From positions 1 through 50,359 of the forward strand of contig JAKSRI010000020.1 in assembly GCA_024403695.1 (NCBI GenBank): a DNA stretch of 50,359 nt, written 5' to 3'. Of this stretch, positions 7,352-15,594 are shown piece after piece. How positions within the stretch are numbered: position 1 is the first letter of the stretch; each line of letters begins with the position of its first letter. Origin of the DNA: Saccharofermentans sp. (GTDB taxonomy: Bacteria > Bacillota > Clostridia > Saccharofermentanales > Saccharofermentanaceae). Below the pieces are notes generated by a model that was given only the letters and a program-made list of their open reading frames with translations, was not told the origin of the DNA and ran no database searches. The translations under genes and the position numbers were made by a program.

Positions 7352-8782
7352 ATGAATAAGGGAATTATTCGTTTTGCTGCATCTGTACTTAGTGCGGGCA
7401 TGTTATTGTCCATGGGTACATTGATGGCAACACCTGAGAAAGTAAATGCTGCCGAGCTTGGTGATAAGGTAGATTTGATTGACCTTGCTCCTGAGAATGG
7501 AGAGGAAGCTATTAAGGAGTTTGTTTCTAGACTTTACAGAATTTGTCTCGATCGTGAGCCTGATGCTGCTGGTCTTAAGAGCTGGGTAGACCCACTTAAG
7601 AATAATGAGGCAACTGGTATCTGCGTTGCATTTGGATTTATCTATAGTAATGAGTTCCAGAGCAAGAATCTTAGCAATGAGCAGTACATTACTTATATGT
7701 ACAATGCCTTCCTTGGACGTACACCTGATGCTCAGGGCCTTAACGATTGGCTTGATGCTATGAAGAAGGGTGCTACACGTGAGGATATCTTTAAGGGCTT
7801 TGCTGAGTCTCCTGAGTTCTCTAATGCATGTGCTGCATGCGGTATCGTAAGAGGTGACTACTATGTTGGCGTTAATGTTCAGACAACATCTAGCGTTAAC
7901 CTCTTCGTAGATAGACTTTATAAGTATGTTCTTAACCGTACATGTGATCCTGCTGGTATGACAGCATGGAGCCAGGCTTTGATCTCACATGCTGGTTCTG
8001 GTGCACAGGTTGCATACGGAATGGTTTTCTCACCTGAGTTTATGAATCGCAGTTTGTGCAATGACTGTTATGTTGACATTCTTTATAAGTCATTCCTTAA
8101 CAGAAATGCAGCTCCATCTGAGATTAAGGCTTGGGCTGATGCTCTTGACCAGGGTGCTAATAGAGAGACTGTGTTCAATGGATTTGTTGGTTCTGATGAG
8201 TTTACTGGTATCTGTGCTAATTATGGCATCGACAGAGGAGCATCTAACTTTACTGGTGCAACTACAGCTGGTGCAGGAACATGTAAGTGCGGTAAGGTTT
8301 ATGCTCAGGGCACATTCATCGCTCAGGTAGACTACACTGAGGCATTCATCAAGAAGTTTGGTGATATTAAGCCAGTTGGTACTCTCTATATCGAGGTTAC
8401 TTTGGTTCTTGTTGATGGCAAGATTACTATGTTCATCGATACTAATAAGTATGAGGAGAGCATCGTTAAGTTCGCTACTGATAATGCAGACAGACTTATT
8501 CAGTTCAAGACTGGTAAGACAACAGCAGAGGTTGCAAAGTCACTTGGTGTTTCAGAGGATGAGACAAGAAATCTCTTCGTTGCTCTTGTTAGAGAGAAGC
8601 TTAAGACTACTGGTGCTAAGGTTGAGGGTACTTATACAATAAGCGGTGGTAATGTGGTTGCGTCCGTTGCTGGTAAGTCTGCTAAGGGCGCTATCGGTAA
8701 CAACACAGTTACTTTCGATGGTAGCCAGCTTGGCCTTAATGAGTACTTGCTCGAGGGCGAGGTTGTGTTCAAGCACGTTTAA
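7352..8782 (+). CDS. Secreted protein with two DUF4214 domains
   Basis: An N-terminal signal peptide (positive start, hydrophobic core to about residue 26, cleavage near VNAAE) predicts export. Two DUF4214 domains follow at about residues 50-165 and 185-300. Each has the pattern FVxRLYRxxLxRxPDxxGLxxW, then IxxGFxxSxEFxxxC, repeated in halves. Residues 310-476 form a distinct C-terminal region beginning CKCGKVYAQG; it looks like a beta-sheet with one helical insert, and I recognise no family. DUF4214 occurs in clostridial surface and glycan-associated proteins, but its role is not established. GGAGG precedes the ATG and a 13-pair terminator closes the gene. Confidence 0.88.
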   Translation: MNKGIIRFAASVLSAGMLLSMGTLMATPEKVNAAELGDKVDLIDLAPENGEEAIKEFVSRLYRICLDREPDAAGLKSWVDPLKNNEATGICVAFGFIYSNEFQSKNLSNEQYITYMYNAFLGRTPDAQGLNDWLDAMKKGATREDIFKGFAESPEFSNACAACGIVRGDYYVGVNVQTTSSVNLFVDRLYKYVLNRTCDPAGMTAWSQALISHAGSGAQVAYGMVFSPEFMNRSLCNDCYVDILYKSFLNRNAAPSEIKAWADALDQGANRETVFNGFVGSDEFTGICANYGIDRGASNFTGATTAGAGTCKCGKVYAQGTFIAQVDYTEAFIKKFGDIKPVGTLYIEVTLVLVDGKITMFIDTNKYEESIVKFATDNADRLIQFKTGKTTAEVAKSLGVSEDETRNLFVALVREKLKTTGAKVEGTYTISGGNVVASVAGKSAKGAIGNNTVTFDGSQLGLNEYLLEGEVVFKHV

Positions 8783-8801
8783 TCTTTTATAAGTAAAATG
8801 A

Positions 8802-8839
8802 AGCACCCAGTCTTTTACGAAGGCTGGGTGCTATTTTAT
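8802..8839 (+). terminator. Terminator after DUF4214 gene
   Basis: A 13-pair stem (8802-8814 with 8820-8832, core AGCACCCAG/CTGGGTGCT) with loop TTACG, followed by ATTTTATT. It may also serve the convergent phosphoesterase gene. Confidence 0.88.
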
Positions 8840-8865
8840 TGCTGTGAATTGAATAGCTAATTAGA

Positions 8866-9894
8866 TCAGCTGTGCAAAGTTAATACAACAATTTCAGGGT
8901 AGTTGTTGATTCTCCAAGGTATAATGCTGTTACCGATACCTCTGGAAGTGTACATTGCAGTTCCACGCTCAGTCATGAAGCCGTAAGAAAATTCCTGAAA
9001 GAAAACAAACTCAGGGGAGATGAGTCCAGTTCCGCGATTGTTTGGCATGCCATTTCCGAGATCACCAAAAACAATCTGACCGCCATGTAAATGACCAGAC
9101 AGCACAATGTCAGCGCCCTCGTATGCACCTGAGTAAATGTACTGTGGCTGGTGCGCGAGAAGGATTGAAACTGTCTGCTCAGGGAAGGACTCGATCAGGG
9201 CATAACCTGCAGGGGTACCGATGGAGTCGTTATCCATGCCGGCCAGAACGAATTCACGACCGCTGTTATCTGTGAGGAGCACATACTCATCCTGAAGCAC
9301 TATTACACCCACATCACGAAGGCTCTGAAGGAATTCTGCTTGCTTCGCTTCGGAAAACCGTTTCTCGTGGTTACCTGTTACGTAATAAGTGTCAGTGATT
9401 TTGGCGAGAGACTCCGCTGTTCTGATAGCTGAATCAATGTCTGGGTGAGTGCTGTCGACGAGGTCGCCAGTGATAACGATGTAATCTGGATTTTGCTCCG
9501 CCACCTTGCGTGCGAGGGCGTCGTCATCCCAGTAAGGCACCATGTTGTGCACGTCCGAAATCTGCACGATACGGCAGTTAATGTCCGTCTTATAACTATA
9601 GTTTGTCACTACCAGGTGGTTATTCTGATAGGTGAGAAAGCAAACCAGGAATATGTGGAGCAAGAGTGAGAGGGGCACCAAGATGCGAAATTTGGTCTTC
9701 TTTGTTTTATGGTGCCACACGAACATGCCTGCGATGGCGCCGATACAGCCGCCGGTCATAGCTAATGCGATGAGCGTGAATTCACTAACACGCCATTTGT
9801 GATTCTTGGCCTTTTTCTTGTCTACGCCATAAAGTATGAATGTCATTATATTTATTGCAACATAATATACTATTGTCCAATGCCAAAATTGCAT
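8866..9894 (-). CDS. DUF1294 membrane domain fused to metallophosphoesterase
   Basis: Residues 1-85 form a DUF1294-like membrane domain (YGVDKKKAKNHKWRV, ALAMTGGCIGAIAGMFVWHHKTKK) plus a further membrane segment to about 95. Residues 105-342 form a calcineurin-like phosphoesterase of the YaeI/YkuE type: QISDVHN, GDLVD, GNHE, a LAHQP turn and SGHLHGGQ are all present, so the two-metal site looks intact. Topology suggests a membrane-tethered phosphoesterase; related YkuE/YaeI enzymes act on phospholipid head groups or UDP-lipid intermediates. DUF1294 and phosphoesterase are usually separate proteins, so the fusion is noteworthy. It follows the DUF4230 pair on the same strand with a 31-base gap. 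Confidence 0.9.
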   Translation of the reverse strand: MQFWHWTIVYYVAINIMTFILYGVDKKKAKNHKWRVSEFTLIALAMTGGCIGAIAGMFVWHHKTKKTKFRILVPLSLLLHIFLVCFLTYQNNHLVVTNYSYKTDINCRIVQISDVHNMVPYWDDDALARKVAEQNPDYIVITGDLVDSTHPDIDSAIRTAESLAKITDTYYVTGNHEKRFSEAKQAEFLQSLRDVGVIVLQDEYVLLTDNSGREFVLAGMDNDSIGTPAGYALIESFPEQTVSILLAHQPQYIYSGAYEGADIVLSGHLHGGQIVFGDLGNGMPNNRGTGLISPEFVFFQEFSYGFMTERGTAMYTSRGIGNSIIPWRINNYPEIVVLTLHS

Positions 9895-9925
9895 AATTAT
9901 CCCCTTAACTATCCCTGTAATGAAT

Positions 9926-10597
9926 TTAAGCTGTCATACTCTCTACATATGCGAACTTGATTTTGTATGTCTTGCCGGACTGAGCCATAAGCTGATTTAT
10001 ATAATTCTCCAGTAATTCTTCAGCACGCATCTCAGATGCTCTGAAAATAGAAGGATCAGATTCAATTTCCTGTCTGATAGCATCGTTAGCGTTTACAAGA
10101 GCGCCAGTAATGTCATCTGCTGTGATGTAGTTGCTGTTCTGGAAGAAACCTTCTTCCTGACAGATTGGTTCTGTAGTGGAGTCGGCATCAACGCGGATGT
10201 TGCCGATAATCTGCGCATGAGGGTAGTAAACAGTAATCTCGTCACCATCGATGACGATTTCTACCTGACTTACATCGATTCCGATAGTTGCTTCAGCTGA
10301 ATATTCGAACCAGAATTCTCTGTCTTTCTCTCCGATGTGAGAGACACCTGTACCAGCCGATTTTACGCCCTTACAAACGTTATGGTAGTAGCAGTCCATT
10401 GTAGCTAACTGACATATGGAACGAACTTTTATGATGTCTGGGGCGGATGAGTCTACTTGGATAATGCCTTCTTCATCTTTGGAAGTCTGTTCTTTCTTTG
10501 TTTTTGTGGAAGCGTCTTTCTTATCCTTCTTGGAACAGCCAGTGTTGAAGGAGAGAAGGAGGCATAAAGTTAATAAAACAGTAGCTAATTTCTTCAC
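9926..10597 (-). CDS. DUF4230 lipoprotein
   Basis: The signal peptide ends in a lipobox (LSFNTGC), so it is a predicted lipoprotein, followed by a Lys/Asp/Thr-rich spacer to about residue 45. The rest matches the DUF4230 pattern: IIKVRSICQLATMDCYYHNV, a FWFEYSAEATIGIDVSQVEI strand pair, DEITVYYPHAQI, then a helical C-terminus. Translation starts with GTG; GGGAGG lies ten bases upstream, and the GTGA overlaps the stop of the preceding gene by four bases, so the two DUF4230 genes are translationally coupled. The function of the family is unknown. Confidence 0.85.
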   Translation of the reverse strand: MKKLATVLLTLCLLLSFNTGCSKKDKKDASTKTKKEQTSKDEEGIIQVDSSAPDIIKVRSICQLATMDCYYHNVCKGVKSAGTGVSHIGEKDREFWFEYSAEATIGIDVSQVEIVIDGDEITVYYPHAQIIGNIRVDADSTTEPICQEEGFFQNSNYITADDITGALVNANDAIRQEIESDPSIFRASEMRAEELLENYINQLMAQSGKTYKIKFAYVESMTA

Positions 10598-11361
10598 TTG
10601 TTGTTACCTCCCATAAAACTTTCCATAGGATTCTCAACATCACTGAAATCTAATTCTTCCCATTCGATTACCAAAGAATACTCTGGATAGAATTCTTCTA
10701 TAAATGGTTGAATAAGAGCTCGCATCTCGGATTCTGTGTTTGTCTTAGCAAGCGTTGCGAGCTTCTGGTCACGTGATGCCTGTGACATAAGATCATCGTG
10801 GCACAGGCTGTAAGCCTGTTTAAATACACTCTCATTGTTGTAGGATTCGTCTACAAAAATATAGTCAAGAGAAGCTGCAACTACTTCTGCGTTTGTTACC
10901 TGAACGCGAGGAAGGTGCACATTGATGATGTGATTATCTTCGTCAAAAGTAATTTCAACTTCATCAAAATTAATTCCAAGCTGGATAATTCCCTCGTATG
11001 CTACATAGTATCTAATCTTGTGATCGATACGTACCTTGTTAATGGCATTGTAGTGATATGACAAAGTCTGAAGTTCACTTATGGATATAATCTCAGAAAG
11101 GTCTGGAATTGCATAGGATTCAACCTTACCTTCAGAACCAATAATGGCCTCGTCGTAGAACTGCTGAACTTCCTCTGCGCGCGCCTTGGCGGACTTAGGC
11201 TTATGGTTAACTACGATTATAACTACTACGCCGATGATGATAAGAAGTGCAACAACAACAGCAACACAAAATGACCTGAAAGAGTTAAAAATGAAATTGG
11301 ATTTACGCTTAAATCTCGTAAAGCTTTTGCCAATCTTGTTAGTTGATTTTTTCTGAGCCAT
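10594..11361 (-). CDS. Membrane-anchored DUF4230 protein
   Basis: A basic cytoplasmic N-terminus of about 33 residues is followed by one membrane helix (about residues 34-52, rich in Val and Ile) and a large extracytoplasmic DUF4230 domain (ELQTLSYHYNAINKVRI, YEGIIQLGINFDEVEITF, NIINVHLPRVQVTNAEV). I choose ATG 11361 because AAGGGGTG lies at good spacing; a GTG three codons upstream is possible. The downstream DUF4230 lipoprotein overlaps its stop. The pair, one transmembrane and one lipid-anchored, probably works as a heteromeric complex at the membrane surface (inference). Confidence 0.85.
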   Translation of the reverse strand: MAQKKSTNKIGKSFTRFKRKSNFIFNSFRSFCVAVVVALLIIIGVVVIIVVNHKPKSAKARAEEVQQFYDEAIIGSEGKVESYAIPDLSEIISISELQTLSYHYNAINKVRIDHKIRYYVAYEGIIQLGINFDEVEITFDEDNHIINVHLPRVQVTNAEVVAASLDYIFVDESYNNESVFKQAYSLCHDDLMSQASRDQKLATLAKTNTESEMRALIQPFIEEFYPEYSLVIEWEELDFSDVENPMESFMGGNNK

Positions 11362-11519
11362 GCACTTCACCCCTTAATGAATACTCTAATATTTTAAATA
11401 TAAATATAGTGAGGTTCAATAGGAATAATGTATGACCATAATGGTGTCGATTATAGTAAGGAAAAAATAGTAAAATATAGAAAAGAAGTGCGACTTGAGA
11501 CTCGGGGGGCAATATTATA

Positions 11520-12590
11520 GTGAGCATTAGAAAGTTTTTTAATACCAATTCTTATGAGTATTGTCGCCGTTGTGGGGCTAATCTCACAATGCAAAATGGC
11601 TATAGTAACACTCTTGCCAGATGGATTTGCAAAGGGTGTGGAGAGATGCTTATTAATCCAGAAATAAAGACAGAAACAGATATAGTTTGGATATGTGATA
11701 ATTGTGACGCCACTTTAAATATTCAGGAAGGTTTTTCTGAGGATAGTGGTGAGCATATTTGCGTTAATTGTGGATATATCAATAAGCTAGATTCTAGTGA
11801 AGTTTTTTTGACGAACGATGAGTATGAACGTTTCTTGTGTGATCCATATCGTGGGTTAAGTAACGATAGCCTTATCGAGATTATGCAGTATGAAGAAGTT
11901 GGTTTCATTAATGATCGACAGGATATCATTCTTGTAAAGAAAATAGATACTGATGATTTGTATGTGAAGAAAATACTAAGCACTTATAATATTGGAGTTT
12001 ATAAGTTTCTTGCAGAAAATCCCGTTGATTGCATGCCTAGGATTTATGGTGTATATGAAGGGAAAGCCTATCTCGTTGTGATAGAGGAGTATATTAAGGG
12101 GGATTTGCTTTCAGAGATTATTGGTAATCGTACTCTTGGTGAGAAAAAGGCTATAGATATCGCAAGGCAGCTATGCGTGATTCTTAATCAACTTCATTCT
12201 TTTGATGAGCCAGTAATTCATAGAGACGTTAAACCATCCAATGTAATAGTTAATGGAGATGGCAAAGTTTATCTTCTTGATTTTAATGCGGCGAAATTAT
12301 TTAAAGAAGGTGAGATAGAGGACACCAGGCTGCTTGGAACCTTTCACTATGCGGCACCTGAACAGCTAGGTTATGGCTGGTCAGCGTCATCTGTTAAGGC
12401 AGATGTTTATAGTCTTGGCGTTTTGCTTAATGTTATGGTTACCGGAAAGCTTCCAAAAGAAAAATGTATTTCAGGACCTTTGGGAGATGTTGTTGTAAAG
12501 TGCGTTAACTTGAACCCCGAGGAGAGGTATAGTGTCGAAGAAGTGTTGATAGCATTGGATAAAGCAGGTGAATACTATGGAAGAAATTAA
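11520..12590 (+). CDS. Ser/Thr protein kinase with N-terminal zinc ribbons
   Basis: Residues 1-90 contain two zinc-ribbon modules (CRRC...CKGC and CDNC...CVNC). Residues about 110-350 are a Hanks-type kinase: LYVKKIL carries the likely ATP lysine, VIHRDVKPSN is the catalytic loop, and DFNAAK replaces DFG while keeping the metal-binding Asp. GTFHYAAPEQ is the activation/APE segment and DVYSLGV the F-helix. The glycine loop is degenerate. There is no membrane segment, so it is cytoplasmic, unlike PASTA kinases. It starts with GTG behind a CGGGGGGC ribosome site. The HTH gene downstream overlaps its end, implying a coupled kinase-regulator pair. Confidence 0.9.
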   Translation: MSIRKFFNTNSYEYCRRCGANLTMQNGYSNTLARWICKGCGEMLINPEIKTETDIVWICDNCDATLNIQEGFSEDSGEHICVNCGYINKLDSSEVFLTNDEYERFLCDPYRGLSNDSLIEIMQYEEVGFINDRQDIILVKKIDTDDLYVKKILSTYNIGVYKFLAENPVDCMPRIYGVYEGKAYLVVIEEYIKGDLLSEIIGNRTLGEKKAIDIARQLCVILNQLHSFDEPVIHRDVKPSNVIVNGDGKVYLLDFNAAKLFKEGEIEDTRLLGTFHYAAPEQLGYGWSASSVKADVYSLGVLLNVMVTGKLPKEKCISGPLGDVVVKCVNLNPEERYSVEEVLIALDKAGEYYGRN

Positions 12591-13026
12591 AACTCAGGAT
12601 CTAGATGAAATCCTTAAAGGTGTAAAAGTTGATGATTTGGATGAGCTTCCCAAGGATATTACTCAGTATACCGAACGTGGAGACAAGGCATTTTATTATT
12701 ACATTAAGGATGTGCTCGATTCAAAGCGCATACGTATGAAAGACATGTATGCACGAGCAGATGTCTCTGAATCATACGGAAGCAAGATTGTCTCTATGGT
12801 GAAGCACACCAAGAATCGAGATTTGATTATTCGTCTTTGTTTGGCAGGACACTTTAATGTTGATGAGACCAGTCGTGCCCTTAAGTTGTATGGATACTCA
12901 CCGTTGTATTCTAAGAATAAGCGAGATGTGATTATTATTGTTGCCATAAACAACAGATGCTACCAGATTAGTGAAGTAAATAATATGCTGATAGCAGCTG
13001 GCTTTGATACATTGCTTAACAAATAA
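12577..13026 (+). CDS. XRE-like HTH partner of the kinase
   Basis: The ATG at 12577 (AGGTG ribosome site) lies inside the kinase gene, giving a 14-base overlap and probable translational coupling. The first 40 residues are acidic (DLDEILKGVKVDDLDELPKD). Residues about 45-100 look like an XRE/lambda-repressor HTH (IKDVLDSKRIRMKDMYARA, then ESYGSKIVSMVKHTKNRD). Two more helical units follow (LCLAGHFNVDETSRALKLYG, then IIVAINNRCYQISEVNNMLI), possibly for dimerisation or kinase recognition. It is a plausible substrate of the kinase; the N-terminal Thr/Ser and the HTH are candidate sites. DNA targets are unknown. Confidence 0.75.
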   Translation: MEEIKTQDLDEILKGVKVDDLDELPKDITQYTERGDKAFYYYIKDVLDSKRIRMKDMYARADVSESYGSKIVSMVKHTKNRDLIIRLCLAGHFNVDETSRALKLYGYSPLYSKNKRDVIIIVAINNRCYQISEVNNMLIAAGFDTLLNK

Positions 13027-13054
13027 GTATCACTGATAAGCATAAAAAAATAAC

Positions 13055-13088
13055 AACATTCTCACCGTTTTGGTGGGGATGTTTATTT
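13055..13088 (+). terminator. Terminator after HTH gene
   Basis: AACATTCTCACC (approximately 13055-13066) pairs with GGTGGGGATGTT (13072-13083), 12 pairs including two G-T, loop GTTTT, followed by TATTTTT. Confidence 0.78.
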
Positions 13089-13142
13089 TTATACGAAAGT
13101 AACATAAATCCAAATCTGTATTTATGAAGAGAGGATGATTCT

Positions 13143-14252
13143 ATGAGAGAGAAAATTTGGTCGCGTGTACTTTGCGTTTTTATGACTATAGTGATGATGT
13201 TATCAATTGCTAGCTGTGATGTTCCTACCGGCGATTCTGATAGTGATAATGGAATAGATGGTTTAAAGATTCTTCTTAATGGTAATGCGGAAGATGAACT
13301 GGAAACGGATCCATTGGTTACACCTTGCTGTTTTAAGTACGACAATATGATTATGTTTATTCAGACTGAGTATATAAACAAAATACCAGGAGATTCTCTT
13401 GGTCTTTACGATCTTCCTCAGGGTTATCGTTATCTTGTAATGTATATTACTTTTGCTAATGGTTCTAGTGGTGATATGAGTGTATCTACTAATCAGTTTG
13501 AAATTTATGCTGATAATACAAAATGTGATGAGAAGTATATTTTGGATGATAATATTGAAACTTATGTAAGTGTATCTTCTGGCAGAGTGGGTAAGATCAC
13601 TGGATTCTATTCTGTACCTAAGGATGCAGAGAAGGTAGAGATAGAGTTTGAAAAAGGGTTTATCTCTGAGATGCTGAAGTTTGAAGTTCAGGAAAAGGGA
13701 ATGTTTAATGATTCAGATCTCGAGATTATTCAGAATGAAATTGATAATCTTGATAAGGATGCAGAGACTTCAGAAGAAACTGAATTTGTAGAAAAGCCAA
13801 TTAGTATAACGGATAGTTTTTCCGATTCGTTTTATCATTCCAATTCGCAGAATGCAGACTACAAGTCAACTCTCGCACACGATGGTGATTATAAAACATC
13901 ATGGCAGGATGGTAGTGATGGTGATGCTGTCGGAGAGACACTGACATTTAAGTTCCTTTCAAATGATGTATATAAGATTGTTATTGTAAATGGCAATCGC
14001 AAGAATAATAGTAGTTATGAGAAGAATAATCGTCTTGCTGTGGCTAATCTCGCATTTTATAACGATGATGAACTTGTGTACGAGACAAAAATGACTTTTG
14101 AGGATGATTCTTCAGTGATGGAGTCTGTGTTGGTACTGGATGCACCTGTAACTTGTAATACGTTAGTTCTTACTATTGATGAAGTATATGCTGGCTCCAG
14201 TTTCTCTGATACTGGTATTGCAGAGGTAATGCTTTATGCGAATAACAAATAA
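13143..14252 (+). CDS. Lipoprotein with DUF4352-like and discoidin-like domains
   Basis: The signal peptide ends in a lipobox (LSIASC, Cys25), predicting a lipid-anchored surface protein. Residues about 75-180 resemble a DUF4352/telomeric-repeat-factor-like beta-sandwich (YRYLVMYITFANGSSGDMSV). Residues about 220-369 match the discoidin-like NADase-type glycan-binding domain: STLAHDGDYKTSWQDG, VGETLTFKF, VYKIVIVNGNRKN, then VLTIDEVYAG and DTGIAEVMLY. A binding role on the cell surface is likely; the ligand is unknown. GAGAGGATGATTCT precedes the ATG. The next gene starts 17 bases before its stop, so the two are coupled. Confidence 0.82.
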   Translation: MREKIWSRVLCVFMTIVMMLSIASCDVPTGDSDSDNGIDGLKILLNGNAEDELETDPLVTPCCFKYDNMIMFIQTEYINKIPGDSLGLYDLPQGYRYLVMYITFANGSSGDMSVSTNQFEIYADNTKCDEKYILDDNIETYVSVSSGRVGKITGFYSVPKDAEKVEIEFEKGFISEMLKFEVQEKGMFNDSDLEIIQNEIDNLDKDAETSEETEFVEKPISITDSFSDSFYHSNSQNADYKSTLAHDGDYKTSWQDGSDGDAVGETLTFKFLSNDVYKIVIVNGNRKNNSSYEKNNRLAVANLAFYNDDELVYETKMTFEDDSSVMESVLVLDAPVTCNTLVLTIDEVYAGSSFSDTGIAEVMLYANNK

Positions 14253-14520
14253 TTGTCCTAACTGCGGGCGTAGTATGGAATTGGATCTCGATAATTTAAA
14301 AAAATATTGTAGTTATTGTGGTTCCAAGTTGATGATAGATGTTGAAAATTTGTCTGCGGTTTTAATAGAGCGCGAGAGAACAAAGCAGCTGTTGTCTCGG
14401 TATGAAGAAGAAACAATACAACGAACAAATGATTCAACTGATAAAACTTTAGCAATTATGATGGTAGCTATATGCGCCGCTGTTGCTGTAATCGCGATTT
14501 GTTCAGTTATTAAGGGATAG
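14236..14520 (+). CDS. Small zinc-ribbon membrane protein
   Basis: 94 residues: a zinc ribbon at 8-33 (CPNCGRSM...CSYCGSKL), a charged helix at about 36-68 (likely coiled coil), and one C-terminal membrane helix (about 70-91). GAGGT lies nine bases before the ATG inside the lipoprotein gene. The zinc ribbon resembles those in the kinase three genes upstream, which suggests that this unit and the kinase unit act together, with this protein possibly bridging cytoplasm and membrane (inference). Confidence 0.82.
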   Translation: MRITNNCPNCGRSMELDLDNLKKYCSYCGSKLMIDVENLSAVLIERERTKQLLSRYEEETIQRTNDSTDKTLAIMMVAICAAVAVIAICSVIKG

Positions 14521-14539
14521 TTAATGATAGGAGTGGGAG

Positions 14540-14571
14540 AGAAGAGACGCCGGTTAGGCGCCTCTTCTTTT
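14540..14571 (+). terminator. Terminator overlapping the end of a convergent gene
   Basis: AGAAGAGACGCC (14540-14551) pairs with GGCGCCTCTTCT (14557-14568) with one mismatch, loop GGTTA, followed by TTT. The right arm is also the last four sense codons of the minus-strand gene at 14554-14763. Confidence 0.7.
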
Positions 14572-14763
14572 AAGTTCCTGGTTCAGTTCTTCAATCTTCC
14601 ACATGTAGCAGACGTTTTCCATGAAGAGTTCATTCATTTCTGCGTGTTCTTCTTGTGACATTTCCTGGAGAGTCTCTATGTACCTTATCACGTTCTCAGG
14701 GGATCTCTCCAAATCGACTGGAACAATCTTTTCCAGCTTGTCCATCATTTCATCGTACGACAT
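14554..14763 (-). CDS. Small helical protein of unknown function
   Basis: 69 residues, predicted entirely helical and strongly charged (MDKLEKIVPVDLERSPENVIRY..., EELNQELKRR). There is no signal peptide or membrane segment. A strong AAGGAGGTG ribosome site six bases before the ATG supports a real gene. Its 3' end is shared with the terminator of the convergent zinc-ribbon gene. I do not recognise the family. Confidence 0.65.
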   Translation of the reverse strand: MSYDEMMDKLEKIVPVDLERSPENVIRYIETLQEMSQEEHAEMNELFMENVCYMWKIEELNQELKRRGA

Positions 14764-14874
14764 TTGGCACCTCCTTGTGGGCTGCTTAAAAGGTCTGATT
14801 GGTTCTAATGTGGGACTGTTTTCTGTGCGACCTGATTTAGGGTCGGACTTGCTATTATAGACTTAAAAACTTTT

Positions 14875-14902
14875 CTGTCAATAAGGATTTTTTATGTATA
14901 AT
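14875..14902 (+). promoter_or_regulatory. Predicted promoter of the YczE-like gene
   Basis: CTGTCA at 14875-14880 and a perfect TATAAT at 14897-14902 are 16 bases apart. The start codon follows 32 bases later, with GGGTGAGGA as ribosome site. Confidence 0.55.
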
Positions 14903-14934
14903 TAAGCGAGTATTTTTGAGGGTGAGGATTATTT

Positions 14935-15594
14935 ATGTCAAAGACTGAACTTGCTAAGAGATGGTTCCTGTTTGTTGTTGGCTTGTTCTTTTCGGGCCTT
15001 GGAGTAGCTATTACGAGACACGGTGCGATTGGAGTATCACCAATTTCGTCTGTGCCAAATATCATGAGTATTCGTTTTGAGAGTATTAGTATGGGGACAT
15101 GGCTCATGATAGGTAATATTCTCATGCTTATCGCGCAGATTATTATTCTTCGTAAGAACTTCAAGATTGTTAATATTCTTCAGATTCCATTGTCATTCCT
15201 ATTTGGATGGTTCACAGATTTTGGTCTTTGGATGATTGCTAGTGTTCCTCAGGATGTTTATCCAATACAGCTCGCATGCTCCATTATCGGTACAGCGACA
15301 CTTGGATTTGGAATCTCTATTCAGGTTGTTGGTGATGTTATTCTTAATTCTGGAGAGGCTCTGGTTAAGGCTATCGCAGATACAATTCATAAGGAGTTCT
15401 CCAATGTTAAAATCGTATTTGATGTGACATGCGTTACTTCTTCGATTATCATCTCACTCTTCTTCTTCCACGCGATTAAGGGCGCACGTGAGGGTACTAT
15501 TATCGCCGCTATCTGTACAGGACTTGCAGTTAAGTTCTTCCTTAAGATCGTTCGTAAGCCGCTAACTAAGTTTATTGGGGCGGAAAAGGCATGA
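14935..15594 (+). CDS. YczE/YitT-type integral membrane protein
   Basis: About five membrane helices across 219 residues. Motifs typical of the YczE/YyaS/YitT-like (DUF6198) group are present: GLGVAITRHGAIGVSPISSVP at residues 21-41, a GFGISIQVVGDVILNSGEALV segment, and a positively charged C-terminus. Transport activity is suspected for the family but not established. It shares an ATGA overlap with the rhodanese lipoprotein gene, a pairing that suggests a joint sulfur- or redox-linked role (inference). Confidence 0.85.
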   Translation: MSKTELAKRWFLFVVGLFFSGLGVAITRHGAIGVSPISSVPNIMSIRFESISMGTWLMIGNILMLIAQIIILRKNFKIVNILQIPLSFLFGWFTDFGLWMIASVPQDVYPIQLACSIIGTATLGFGISIQVVGDVILNSGEALVKAIADTIHKEFSNVKIVFDVTCVTSSIIISLFFFHAIKGAREGTIIAAICTGLAVKFFLKIVRKPLTKFIGAEKA

